From a bacterium (GTDB lineage: Bacteria > Sysuimicrobiota > Sysuimicrobiia > Sysuimicrobiales > Segetimicrobiaceae): 64,000 nt of DNA. Below the pieces are notes generated by a model. The model made no database searches and was not told where the DNA came from. It saw nothing but the letters and a program-made list of their open reading frames with translations. Both the position numbers and the translations under genes were made by a program. How positions within the stretch are numbered: the stretch's first letter is position 1; the number at the start of each line of letters is the position of its first letter. Of this stretch, positions 17,027 to 25,424 are shown piece by piece. The DNA lies in the NCBI GenBank assembly GCA_035307765.1, contig DATGHU010000018.1:7335-71334 (forward strand). The letters are read 5' to 3'.

Positions 17027-17087
17027 ACGCAGCGGAACCCGCCGGCACGGTCCACCGGCGGTCGATGAGGGACAAGGGGGAACACGG

Positions 17088-18374
17088 ATGCGCATCGTCC
17101 ACTACCTCAACCAATTCTTCGCCGGACGGGGCGGCGAAAGCGAGGCCATCCTGCCGCCGGGGATGCTGCCCGGCCCTGTGGGACCGGGCCGGTTGCTGAA
17201 ATCGCACCTGGACGGAGACGCGGAGATCGTCGCGACCCTCTACTGCGGTGACAACTACGCGACGGAGCGGGAGGCGGAAGCCGGCAAGAAGCTCGCCGAA
17301 TTCCTGGCCGAGGCGAAGGCGGACGTCCTCGTGGCGGGTCCGGCGTTCTCCTCGGGTCGTTACGGGCTCGCGTGTGGCCTGGCCTGCAGGTTGGCCGCGA
17401 CCCTCGGGATTCCGGCGGTCGCCGCCATGCATCCCGAGAACCCGGCCGTCGAGATCTACCACCGCGAGGTGCTGATCGTGCCGACCGCGGCCGACGCCGT
17501 CGGCATGGACGAGGCCCTCAGAGCCCTCGCCCGTTTCGCGGCCCGTTTGGGCAATGGCATCGAACTCGGACCCGCGGACAAGGAAGGCTACCTTCCCCGC
17601 ACCCGCCGGAATGTCTTCGACGGGGACACCGGCGCCGAACGGATGGTGGCGATGTTGTGCGATCGTCTGGGGGGGCGGGCCTTTCAAACCGAGTTGCCGC
17701 TCCCGGCCATCGATCCCGTGCCCCCGGCTCCGCCCATACCTGATCTGAGGACGATCAAGTTGGCCGTCGTGACCACCGGGGGGGTCGTTCCCCCCGGCAA
17801 CCCGGACCACCTTGAGTCGTGGCGGGCCAGCCGCTGGGCGAAGTACCCCCTGGACTCCGTCGAGAGTTTTACCTGCGTGCACGGCGGTTTCGACAATCGG
17901 TTCATCCGCGACGATCCCCGGCGCGTCGTGCCGGTCGACGCGCTGCGGGAATTGGAAGCGGAGGGGCGGATCGGCTCCCTCCACCCCGAACTCTTCGTGA
18001 CCGTCGGCAACGTCGAACCGGTGGAGCGAGCGCGCCGCTTCGGACGCGAGATCGCCGCGGAACTACGCGCCGCCGAGGTGCAGGCGGTGGTGCTGACGGC
18101 GACCTGAGGGACCTGCAATCGTTGCGGGGCAACGATCGCAAAAGAGATAGAGCGAACCGGCATCCCCACGGTCGTCGTTTCGGCTTTGCCGGTCATTCCA
18201 CTGGCCGCGGGGGTGTATCGAGTCGTGGCGGGCAAGGCGGTGCCGCACCTGATGGGTGATCCCCTGCTGTCCCGCGACGCCGAGCGCGCCTATCGCCGGT
18301 CGCTGACTGAGTTGGCGCTGACGGCCCTGACACGCAAGGTGGACGCCCCGACGTTGGTCGCCGCCGACGTGTGA
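17088..18374 (+). CDS. Glycine/sarcosine/betaine/proline reductase family selenoprotein B, with in-frame TGA = Sec340
   Basis: The frame from ATG 17088 reaches TGA at 18105-18107 but continues for 88 more codons with perfect family homology, ending TGA 18374, for 428 residues. Around the TGA the protein reads LTAT-U-GTCNRCGATIAKEIER, the hallmark U-x-x-C-x-x-C context of GrdB/GrdF, where Sec sits near residue 350 of about 436. A perfect hairpin (18118-18136) with a GGG loop begins ten bases after the TGA, as in bacterial SECIS elements. The N-terminus IVHYLNQFFAGRGGE, the VAGPAFSSGRYG strand and AAMHPENPAV are also family features. In Stickland bacteria this subunit performs reductive cleavage of glycine, sarcosine or betaine with GrdA and GrdC/D; none of those genes is in the window. 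Confidence 0.92.
18118..18136 (+). promoter_or_regulatory. SECIS-like hairpin for selenocysteine insertion
   Basis: ATCGTTGC (18118-18125) pairs exactly with GCAACGAT (18129-18136) around a GGG loop. The loop begins 18 bases after the TGA at 18105-18107. Bacterial SECIS elements recognised by SelB are short stems with a small G-containing apical loop about 16-37 bases past the UGA, all of which this meets. It lies inside the coding sequence, as in other bacteria. Confidence 0.8.
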
Positions 18375-18742
18375 ACGGATAACACGCCGGGGTGGACGAG
18401 AGATCCGTAGCCGCTGTCGTCAGGTTCGGCACCAACGGTGTGTGATGAGGCGGGGGTCAAATAGCCGACGTTTTGTTGGCGGAGGGTGCTCTATTCTCTC
18501 GCTATTTGAACTCCTCAGAGTGCGGGTCACGTTGACCCTTCCCAAGTAGATTAGGGGCCGCCGGCGGACGCCGAAGTGTCCGAGCGCTCTACCCTGCTCC
18601 CATCATTCTAGCCTCCCGTTCGTCTGACACCACAAATAGAGGGTTCCTCCCCAACTACCAGTATAGGGACTGAAGATAATCTCGCATAACCTCGGACCTC
18701 AAGCGCAATCCTGACGACATGTCGGGCGTAAGGGGAAAGGAT
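18375..18742. other. Intergenic region, 368 bases, with a 9-bp inverted repeat
   Basis: Downstream of the selenoprotein gene. A perfect inverted repeat TCAAATAGC (18457-18465) and GCTATTTGA (18501-18509) is separated by 35 bases, too far apart for a terminator hairpin. No gene is seen. The region is less GC-rich than the flanking genes. Confidence 0.5.
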
Positions 18743-19116
18743 GTGGAGTCAACGTCGAGGAGGATACGCCAGGTCACAGAAGAGATTGTCCACACCAAGA
18801 TCCGATATCTTAAGGAGCACACGGGACATGGCCCCGAAGGTATCGGACGTACGCAATAGACGACATGATCTCATCCGCTTGTTCAAAGTCCTGACGAAAG
18901 TGGAATACGAGCAAGCACAAACCCCTGAAGGCGAGAGGGCGATCAAAGAGAGCCGTGCGCGGATGACTCAGGACCTCCGGCCCTCCTTTGAACAGCTCTT
19001 CAAGGATTTAGGTGGGGGCGAACGTGGTCAGCATGCACACCGATGTCAGCACAAAGACGGGTGAGCGCCTCACCGTGTTCGTGTTCGACCGCAAGTTAAC
19101 AGATCTGCCGGAGTAG
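18743..19116 (+). pseudogene. DUF2294-family protein, multiply frameshifted
   Basis: Pieces in three frames join into one DUF2294 protein (about 120 residues). From a GTG at 18743, frame 2 gives QVTEEIVHTKIRYLKEHTG and GHGPEG; near 18844 the frame changes to RTYAIDDMI; near 18871 it changes again to LIRLFKVLTKVEYEQAQTPE, GERAIKESRARMTQDLRPSF and EQLFKDL; and at a five-G run (19014-19018) it changes a third time to ANVVSMHTDVSTKTGERLTV and a TAG stop at 19116. The last segment (VSMHTDISTKTGER-like) is the family's signature. DUF2294 proteins are small and of unknown function. Three separate single-base changes in 374 bases argue for genuine decay rather than one sequencing error. A 79-residue frame starting at ATG 18828 with AAGGAG upstream is only part of it. 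Confidence 0.75.
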
Positions 19117-19461
19117 CCGAACGATGCCCTGTGGACATTCTTTTTCACAATACACTTACGCTCGACCGCTAGCGCGCCTTTAGGCGGCTGGTATGCGGGG
19201 CAGCCGCGTCGTTGACCCTGACTGCTGCCCCACCTTACCAGCCGCATGCCGGGTGGGGCCACTCCCGTCTCCACCCGGGGCCACCGAGAGGTATGCTCAG
19301 AGACTTGTGAGTATCTCAAGCCTCCCCCTCCAGCCAAGATTCTGTTTATGCCCACTTTTTGAATAGTTAGACTGTCGAAGTTCGGACAATGTTCGGAGAA
19401 GACTCTTGCACGTCAAGACATACGGCTGGAGTTCGAAGTCGAGGCATCCCCGTCTTTTTGC
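19117..19461. other. Intergenic region, 345 bases
   Basis: Between the DUF2294 pseudogene and tRNA-Ser. No gene seen. At about 19320-19334 the plus strand reads CTCCCCCTCCAGCCA, close to the tRNA 3' end (CTCCCCCTCCGCCA on the minus strand) but in inverted orientation; this could be chance or a relic of an element that used the tRNA as a target. Confidence 0.4.
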
Positions 19462-19553
19462 TGGCGGAGGGGGAGGGATTTGAACCCCCGATGGCCTTGC
19501 GGCCATAGCGGTTTTCGAGACCGCCCGATTCAGCCAGGCTCTCGCACCCCTCC
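19462..19553 (-). tRNA. tRNA-Ser (anticodon CGA)
   Basis: Read on the minus strand from 19553: acceptor arm GGAGGGG pairs with CCCCTCC before discriminator G and an encoded CCA (19464-19462). The D-arm has AGCCTGGCTGA, the anticodon arm is GCGGT-CTCGAAA-ACCGC with anticodon CGA reading UCG, a long variable arm (TGGCCGCAAGGCCA) marks it as class II serine, and the T-arm is GGGGG-TTCAAAT-CCCTC-like. Length with CCA is 92 nt. A CAAAAAG stretch follows with no terminator hairpin. Confidence 0.95.
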
Positions 19554-20019
19554 GCGCAGGCCATCCCCTATTCTACTTCCCGAGGAGTTTACTGCCTAGG
19601 ACCGCTCGGTGAGGAGAGGGAGGCATCTCTGTAAGGCCCCCCTCCCGCTCCGCAGGAAGGAATGTGGCTCTCCCGCTGGAATTCCGCGATCACTGTACAT
19701 CGTGTTTCGGGAAGGGCTTCGCGTGCGACGCGACGGCATCGGGCAATCGTGGTCTCGCCCCCCTGAATCTTCGAATCGGGTTGGGCACCTTCTCTCTTCT
19801 GAGTGGCTGGGCCGAAGTCACGCACTTTGCCGGGGGCGCGGTGTGCCGACGCCGCCCGCTGCGGAAATTCCACGGCCTGGAGATTTGTGATGGTAGCCAT
19901 GCCCCTCCGGCAGGCCCCCGCACGGGGTAAGGCACGCGTCACCTACGGTATCAAACTGGATACGGTTGGATCGGCCGTTCTCCCCTCAGCGACCATGGGC
20001 CATTCCGAGCCCATGAACT
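19554..20019. other. Intergenic region, 466 bases
   Basis: Several medium-length frames cross this stretch on both strands but none has a ribosome binding site, family motif or coding composition that I trust. It would contain the tRNA-Ser promoter (minus strand) and the promoter of the membrane protein gene (plus strand). I looked for 4.5S RNA and tmRNA signatures here and did not find them. Confidence 0.4.
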
Positions 20020-20985
20020 ATGCCTGACGCGTCGGCCCAACCGCTCCACGATTGGCAGAACTTCTACCTCCTAATCGGCGGAGCGTCTGCAACCCTGGTC
20101 GGTCTGATGTTTGTCGCGATCTCGGTTGGCGCCGGGCTGTTTGCCAAGCGAGCCACCCCGGGGCTCCGGGCGTTCGTCAGCCCAACGCTCATCCATTTCG
20201 TCTACGTCCTGGTAACCGCGTCGGTGGTTCTGATTCCGACCGTGACACAAATGGTGCTCGGCGGCCTGCTCGTGGTCGTCGGCCTGATCAGTTTCGGGGT
20301 TACGCTCAGCAGGTTGCCGTTCTTGCATCAGCAGTTCCGCAAGGAAGAGATCGATAAAACAGATTGGGTCTGGTATTTCGTCGTTCCTTCAGTCGGTTAT
20401 CTCCTCTATGTCGGAACCGGCGTTGGACTGCTCAAGGACATCAAACAGGCTCTCGATGGACTGGCGTGGGCCAGCATCTTGCTTCTCGTGACCGGCATCC
20501 GAAACGCGTGGGACTTGGTCGTCTGGATGGTGCTGAGCAAAAACGACATCCCCACCGATCAACGTAGCGGGGAACCCCTCGGTCAAGGTGCCAGTGGAGC
20601 GACCCCCGAACGCCAAGTCGATCCGGCGGCTCAGGCCCCGAAGGAACCCAAAGAACGCCCCGCCAGCCGCGCACTCCCTCCGTCGCACCAAGCCGATGTC
20701 GCCCGTGCTCTCCAGGAGGCGGGGCTCAATCCCAGTACGTTCACTTGGGCGCTCCAACCTAATCGACACGCCCTGATCGGCCCGCTCATTTCCGCTTTGG
20801 TCCACACGCCGACCGGTTGTTTCTTCAGATTTGAGTTCGCCGACGATGCTCGCGGGGAAAATCGCGTTTCTGTGTTCGTCCCCGGCAAGGGGACACCCGA
20901 GGTCACGCAACGGGCGGGGTCCTGGGAAGAGCAACTGGGGCAAATTCGCACATGGCTGAATTCCCTGAGCAACGCCCGGAGGTAG
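20020..20985 (+). CDS. Membrane protein of unknown function, 321 aa
   Basis: Residues 1-175 hold about four hydrophobic segments, beginning HDWQNFYLLIGGASATLVGLMF, a phrase common in uncharacterised bacterial membrane proteins. Then comes a charged, Pro/Ala-rich linker (residues 185-225, with PKEPKERPASRALPPSHQ), and a C-terminal soluble domain of about 90 residues with TFTWALQPNRHALIGPLISA, TGCFFRFEF and WEEQLGQIRTWLNSL. The layout is an inner-membrane anchor with a cytosolic domain. I recognise no named family; the ATG at 20020 starts right at the hydrophobic domain and is the only sensible start. Flanks are intergenic, so there is no operon clue. Confidence 0.75.
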   Translation: MPDASAQPLHDWQNFYLLIGGASATLVGLMFVAISVGAGLFAKRATPGLRAFVSPTLIHFVYVLVTASVVLIPTVTQMVLGGLLVVVGLISFGVTLSRLPFLHQQFRKEEIDKTDWVWYFVVPSVGYLLYVGTGVGLLKDIKQALDGLAWASILLLVTGIRNAWDLVVWMVLSKNDIPTDQRSGEPLGQGASGATPERQVDPAAQAPKEPKERPASRALPPSHQADVARALQEAGLNPSTFTWALQPNRHALIGPLISALVHTPTGCFFRFEFADDARGENRVSVFVPGKGTPEVTQRAGSWEEQLGQIRTWLNSLSNARR

Positions 20986-21352
20986 GGACGCTTCGTTTCT
21001 CGCCACCCTGGAACGATGGTTCCGATGGCATGTCGGAGAAGAACCGAAGGACCCCTTCCGGTCGAGAACCCCGGCCAAGTGGAGCGGGAACCCAAGGCAA
21101 AAGACTCGCCGCGTGACCTTCCCACATCCGCGGGCCCAACCGAACAACACCGATGGGAGGACCTCCACCTGAGTGGGTACCCCCTGTCCGGCACGTTCCA
21201 CCACCTTCATCCACGTGTCACTCTCCGCCCCATGGGAGGGCTGAGCGCAACGAGCCCGGGGAGGAGAGGGCAACGACGGCATAAAAGCGTACACAGTAAC
21301 ACTTTGGACTCGCCTGGGGCTAGGCATCATCGCGGTGCGAAGAGGGGGCAAG
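20986..21352. other. Intergenic region, 367 bases, leader of the family-5 binding protein gene
   Basis: No gene or recognisable riboswitch core (cobalamin, TPP, glycine, SAM or GEMM signatures were looked for by eye). The strand composition is unremarkable apart from a purine-rich block just before the binding-protein start. Confidence 0.4.
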
Positions 21353-22966
21353 ATGATGAAGCGCGGATTCGTACGACCGTCTCTGATCCTTGCACTCGCG
21401 TTCGTGGTCGGACTGACGCTGGTCGGCGTCCCCCGAGGGGGGCAGGCGGCAGCCCCGACATCGCTCAAGATCGCTGTGGGAATCGACGCGGACACGCTCG
21501 ATCCCGAGGGACAGACCACCACCACCGTGGCGAACATGGTGGAATACATGTTCGACTCCCTGTTGTGGCCCAACGACGAACGATCGGGCGTTCAGCCGGG
21601 GCAGCCTCAGTACACGAAGCTCGTGCCGATGCTCGCCACCTCCTGGACGGTGAGCAAGGACGGGCTCACCTATTCGTTCAAGCTGCGGCAGGGGGTGAAA
21701 TTCCACGACGGGACCGACTTCAACGCTGAGGCGTTGAAGTTCAACATCGAGCGGTGGGTGGACCCGGCCGTCCGCAACCCCAACCGATACTACTTCACCG
21801 ACATCGACCTGACCAAAATCGAGATCCCGGACCCCTATTCGATCACCCTGCACCTCAAACAGCCCAGCCCGACACTGCTCGAGCGCCTGGCCGCCGGCCC
21901 CGGCGAGATCCTTTCGCCGACGGCGGTGAAGAAAATCGGGAACGACAAAATTCCGCTCGGACCGGTGGACGCCGGCACCGGGCCGTATCGGTTCAAGGAA
22001 TGGGTTCACGGCGACCACATCACGCTGGTGAAGAACCCCAACTACTGGGGCAGAAAACCGACCTTCGACGAGGTCACGTTCCGGATCGTCCCGAACGCCG
22101 GCACCCGCGAGGCGATGCTGCGCGCCGGCGACGTCCAAATGGCGTTTGAACCCCCGGCCCCCGACGTCCCCAGCTTGCGCAAGGATGCGAACCTCACCGT
22201 GGTCCAAGGGCCGAGCGACCGGGATGTCTTCATTGGCCTCAACACTCAATGGGGACCGTTTAAGAACGTCAAGGTCCGCCAAGCGATGAACTACGCGGTG
22301 AACAAAAAGGCAATCATCCAGAGCATCCTGTTCGGCCTGGGGACGGTGCTTGAGTCGCCGACGACCCCATTCCTCTTCGGGTACTCGAAGGTCGAAGCGG
22401 GCGGGTGGCCGTTCAACCCGGTAAAGGCCAAGCAGCTCTTCGCCGAAGCGGGCTTTCCCAACGGGTTCGCGACAACGTTCTTCACCCCCACCGGCCGGTA
22501 CATCCAAGATTACCAGGTCGCGCAAGGCGTGGCGGCTCAATTGGCCAACGTCGGCATCAAGGCGACCATCACCACCACCGATTGGCCGACGTACGTTCAG
22601 ACGATCCTGACCCCCCTCGACCGCACGCCGTTGCAGATGTTCGTCTTGGGGTGGGCCACGCAGTACCTCGACGCCGACGGTGAGTTGTTCGGGCAGTTCT
22701 ACTCCGCGCAGTGGCCGCCCAAGGGGCTGGCGCCGATGTTCTACAAGGACCCCAAAGTGGACGAGCTCTTGCTGTCGGGGCAGACGACCGTCGATCCGAA
22801 GAAGCGGGAGTCGGACTACAAAGTGGCGCAGGAGATGATCTGGAACGACGCCCCGTGGATCTTCCTGTGGAGCCAGGACTTCTACGTGGTGACGAGCAGC
22901 CACCTCCAAGGCGTGACCACCACGCCGAACGAGAAGTGGGCGGCGATCTACGCGACCTGGAAGTAG
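21353..22966 (+). CDS. ABC transporter substrate-binding protein, family 5 (peptide/nickel type)
   Basis: A 537-residue secreted binding protein of the SBP_bac_5 family (DppA/OppA type). A signal peptide (MMKRGFVRPSLILALAFVVG through GGQAAA) precedes the mature sequence. Family features: IDADTLDPEGQ near the start, ATSWTVSKDGLTYSFKLRQG, VKFHDGTDFNAEALKFNIER (the classic family-5 motif), LVKNPNYWG, and VRQAMNYAVNKKAI. ATG 21353 has AGAGGGGG just upstream; a second ATG follows immediately. These proteins capture peptides, sugars or metal chelates for an ABC importer. No DppB/C permease or DppD/F ATPase genes are nearby; the next two genes encode a different (NitT/TauT) class of transporter, so it is an orphan or works with permeases elsewhere. 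Confidence 0.92.
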   Translation: MMKRGFVRPSLILALAFVVGLTLVGVPRGGQAAAPTSLKIAVGIDADTLDPEGQTTTTVANMVEYMFDSLLWPNDERSGVQPGQPQYTKLVPMLATSWTVSKDGLTYSFKLRQGVKFHDGTDFNAEALKFNIERWVDPAVRNPNRYYFTDIDLTKIEIPDPYSITLHLKQPSPTLLERLAAGPGEILSPTAVKKIGNDKIPLGPVDAGTGPYRFKEWVHGDHITLVKNPNYWGRKPTFDEVTFRIVPNAGTREAMLRAGDVQMAFEPPAPDVPSLRKDANLTVVQGPSDRDVFIGLNTQWGPFKNVKVRQAMNYAVNKKAIIQSILFGLGTVLESPTTPFLFGYSKVEAGGWPFNPVKAKQLFAEAGFPNGFATTFFTPTGRYIQDYQVAQGVAAQLANVGIKATITTTDWPTYVQTILTPLDRTPLQMFVLGWATQYLDADGELFGQFYSAQWPPKGLAPMFYKDPKVDELLLSGQTTVDPKKRESDYKVAQEMIWNDAPWIFLWSQDFYVVTSSHLQGVTTTPNEKWAAIYATWK

Positions 22967-23035
22967 CGAGCCCCTCCGAGCGAGCGACGGGGCGGCGGGA
23001 ACAGTTCCCCGCCGCCCCGCACCATCCGTAAAGCC

Positions 23036-23908
23036 GTGCTGACACCCGGTCCCGAACCCATGTCCCCCGCCCCGCCGGTGGAGCTCACGGGCCCGGCACT
23101 CGCGTTCGACGAAGTCAGCCGCCACTTCACCGTCCCAGGAGGGACGATGTATCCCGCCCTGGAGCGGGTTTCCTTCACCGTCACGCGCGGAGAGTTTCTC
23201 GCGATCGTCGGGCCGACCGGATGCGGCAAGTCCACCATCCTGAACCTGGCAGCTGGGCTGCTCCGCCCGACGAGTGGACGGGTGTTGAGCTTCGGCGCAC
23301 CGCTCCTGCGGATCAACCGGCACGCCGCGTACCTCTTTCAGCAGGACGTCCTGCTCCCGTGGAAAACCGCGCTGGAAAACGTGATGCTCGGCCCCCTCCT
23401 CCACCGCTGGCCGCGGCGACGCGCGGCCGATGAAGCCCGGCGGTGGCTCGTCCGCGTGGGGCTCGGGGGGTTCGAGTCCCGCTACCCGCACCAACTCTCC
23501 GGCGGGATGCGCAAGCGGGTGGCGCTCGCGCAGAGTCTGATCGTCGGGCCCTCGATCCTCCTGATGGACGAACCGTTCAGCGCGCTCGACGTCCACACCC
23601 GTGAACTGATGGAGAACGACCTGCTGGCCCTGTGGCAGGAAGAACGGAAGACGATCGTCTTCGTCACCCACGACCTGGAAGAGGCGATCGCCCTCAGCGA
23701 CCGGGTGCTGGTCCTCGCCGCCGGGCCGGGGTCGGGGGTCATCGGGGCGCACCCGGTCGCGCTCCCCCGCCCGCGGGACGTGACCGAGGTGCGCCTGCAC
23801 CACGACTTCCGCGAAATCTACCGGACGATTTGGGGGCAGCTCCGCGGGGAGGTCCTCCGGGCCTACGCCGCCCAAGGCCGATCGCCCGCCGCGGAGGAGG
23901 AGGCGTGA
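23036..23908 (+). CDS. ABC transporter ATP-binding protein, NitT/TauT type
   Basis: A 290-residue ATPase of the nitrate/sulfonate/taurine importer class (SsuB/TauB-like). Walker A GPTGCGKST, Q-loop FQQDVLLPW, signature LSGGMRKRVALAQ, Walker B ILLMDEPFSALD and H-loop FVTHDLEEAI are all intact. GTG 23036 gives the full frame; ATG 23060 is an alternative that would remove eight residues. The stop overlaps the permease start (GTGA), so both are made together. It energises import of an alkanesulfonate, taurine, thiamine precursor or similar small molecule; the substrate cannot be inferred from the ATPase. Confidence 0.92.
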   Translation: MLTPGPEPMSPAPPVELTGPALAFDEVSRHFTVPGGTMYPALERVSFTVTRGEFLAIVGPTGCGKSTILNLAAGLLRPTSGRVLSFGAPLLRINRHAAYLFQQDVLLPWKTALENVMLGPLLHRWPRRRAADEARRWLVRVGLGGFESRYPHQLSGGMRKRVALAQSLIVGPSILLMDEPFSALDVHTRELMENDLLALWQEERKTIVFVTHDLEEAIALSDRVLVLAAGPGSGVIGAHPVALPRPRDVTEVRLHHDFREIYRTIWGQLRGEVLRAYAAQGRSPAAEEEA

Positions 23909-24690
23909 TCTCCCGCCGCTTCCGGCTGCTGCCGTATCAGCTCGGCCTTCTGGTGGGGTTGGTCCTGACGTGGCAGGTCACCACCCGAAAGGGGGGGTGG
24001 GTGGATCCGTTCTTCTTCAGCCGCCCGTCGGAGATCGCCGCGCGGGTGACGCAGTGGTTCGCGACCGGGTCGATCTACCGGCATCTCTGGACCACCGCCC
24101 TGGAAACCGTGCTGGCCTTCCTCGTCGGCGCCGGGCTCGGGGTGGCCTTCGGCTTCGTGCTCGCCCGCAACCGTGCGCTGGCGGGAGTCTTTGACCCGTA
24201 CCTGAAGATCGCCAACGCCATGCCGCGGGTGGTGCTGGCGCCGATCTTCACCCTGTGGTTCGGGCTCGGGGTGCTGTCGAAAGTGGCCTTTGGCGTGACC
24301 TTGGTCTTCTTCATCGTCTTCTTCAACACGTACCAGGGCATCCGGGAGGTTGATGCCAACCTCCTAAACAACACCCGGATGCTCGGCGCGACGGAGCGGG
24401 ACCTGACCCGGCACGTCCTGCTGCCCTCCGCGCTGGTGTGGATCCTCAGCAGCCTGCACACCAGCGTGGGCCTGGCACTGGTGGGGGCGGTCGTCGGCGA
24501 GTACCTCGGCTCGGGGCGCGGGCTCGGCTACGTCATCTCGCAGGCCGAGGGGACGTTCGATACGACCGGGGTGTTCGCGGGAATGACCGTCCTCGCCGTG
24601 TTCACCGTCGTCGTGGATCTCATGGTCACCTGGGTGGAGCGGCGGTTGCTGGCCTGGAAGCCGGGGACCGTCACCGCGGAGCGGGCCTAG
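23905..24690 (+). CDS. ABC transporter permease, NitT/TauT type
   Basis: A 261-residue inner-membrane permease with about six hydrophobic segments. The EAA-type coupling loop is ATERDLTRHVLLPSALVWIL, followed by GLALVGAVVGEYLGSGRGLGYVI, diagnostic of the SsuC/TauC/ThiX branch. GTG 23905 sits directly behind GGAGGAGGAGG and overlaps the ATPase stop; earlier in-frame extensions are shadows of the ATPase gene. Together with the ATPase it forms the importer core. The matching binding protein is most likely the NitT/TauT protein encoded at 25425, from which it is separated by a phosphatase gene on the opposite strand. Confidence 0.92.
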   Translation: MISRRFRLLPYQLGLLVGLVLTWQVTTRKGGWVDPFFFSRPSEIAARVTQWFATGSIYRHLWTTALETVLAFLVGAGLGVAFGFVLARNRALAGVFDPYLKIANAMPRVVLAPIFTLWFGLGVLSKVAFGVTLVFFIVFFNTYQGIREVDANLLNNTRMLGATERDLTRHVLLPSALVWILSSLHTSVGLALVGAVVGEYLGSGRGLGYVISQAEGTFDTTGVFAGMTVLAVFTVVVDLMVTWVERRLLAWKPGTVTAERA

Positions 24691-24723
24691 CCGGGGGAGG
24701 ACGCCCGGGCGAACGCGGGCGGG

Positions 24724-25287
24724 TTACGCCAGGTGGGCTCGCTTGGCGACGGCGAGGATTGTGTCGAGCATGGGGCGGAGTGGGGCACGCACCCTAGACG
24801 CCGCGGCGGCACAGGCGGCCCCGATCAGGATCCCGGCCGCGACGTCCGACGGGTAGTGCACTCCCACGACCACCCGCGCCGCCCCGATTAGTGCCGCCCC
24901 CAGCAGCCCGAGCATGCCCCAGCCGCCCTGCCCGCCCAAAAGGAGCATGACCGAGACCGCACCCGCCACGGCGGTGTGATCGCTCGGGAACGACGCGTCG
25001 CGCGGAGGTGAGGGGACGAGCACATGGGCGGGGAGCACGAGAAATGGCCGCGGTCGAGGAAAGGCGGCGTTCACCACCAGGTTGACGCCCACGGCCAGGA
25101 CCGCCGCCAGCAGGGCGAGCAGGAGCGTCCCGCGCCGCTCGTCGGCGTTCCGGCCGCCCCGCCACAGCCATACCCCAATCGCTGCGTAGAGCGCGAGTCC
25201 GAACCGGGCCACCAAGACCGCACCCGGGCCGACGCCCGGGATGCTCGCCGGAAGCGCGTTGAGGAAGGCAAATCCCATTTGATCCAT
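24724..25287 (-). CDS. PAP2-family phosphatase (undecaprenyl-diphosphatase-like)
   Basis: A 187-residue membrane phosphatase with the three PAP2 motifs: the Arg-rich segment FPRPRPF, FPSDHT (equivalent to PSGH, with the catalytic His) and ARVVVGVHYPSDVAAG (second His and Asp). It has about five hydrophobic segments. Such proteins dephosphorylate lipid phosphates such as undecaprenyl pyrophosphate, recycling the carrier for cell-wall synthesis, or phosphatidic acid. It is inserted convergently between the NitT/TauT permease and its probable binding-protein gene. The first motif lacks the usual upstream Lys at standard spacing, so which lipid is used is unknown. Confidence 0.85.
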   Translation of the reverse strand: MDQMGFAFLNALPASIPGVGPGAVLVARFGLALYAAIGVWLWRGGRNADERRGTLLLALLAAVLAVGVNLVVNAAFPRPRPFLVLPAHVLVPSPPRDASFPSDHTAVAGAVSVMLLLGGQGGWGMLGLLGAALIGAARVVVGVHYPSDVAAGILIGAACAAAASRVRAPLRPMLDTILAVAKRAHLA

Positions 25288-25320
25288 GAGCCTGGGAGGG
25301 ACTATCTTCGATTCGGAGCG

Positions 25321-25355
25321 GGGCCTCCTCCTCCACCGCGCCTGGAAGGAGGCCC
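25321..25355 (+). repeat. Perfect 9-bp hairpin in the leader of the NitT/TauT binding-protein gene
   Basis: GGGCCTCCT (25321-25329) is exactly complementary to AGGAGGCCC (25347-25355), with a 17-base loop. It lies 70 bases before the ATG at 25425 and its right arm contains an anti-Shine-Dalgarno-like AGGAGG. It could be a leader structure or a fortuitous pairing; it has no terminator T-tract. Confidence 0.45.
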
Positions 25356-25424
25356 GCCGCCTCCGCCCGTATCTTTCCGGGGATGGGGACCTGCTGCCCG
25401 CGTGACGGAATCCGGAGGTGCAGG

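Noticed and set aside
17088-18107. Calling the GrdB-like gene a truncated protein or pseudogene ending at TGA 18107.
   Set aside because: Coding homology continues unbroken past the TGA in the same frame, and a SECIS-like hairpin follows.
19589-19942. Minus-strand ORF of 117 codons beside tRNA-Ser.
   Set aside because: No family match, no convincing start, and competing frames of equal length on both strands.
23467-23478. T-arm-like GGTTCGAGTCC.
   Set aside because: Lies within the NitT/TauT ATPase coding sequence; no tRNA fold around it.
21320-23875. Very long minus-strand ORF across two ABC genes.
   Set aside because: Antisense to two intact, well-recognised genes.
25290-25424. Riboswitch (TPP or similar) before the NitT/TauT binding-protein gene.
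   Set aside because: None of the conserved core sequences I know could be placed; only a simple hairpin is present.
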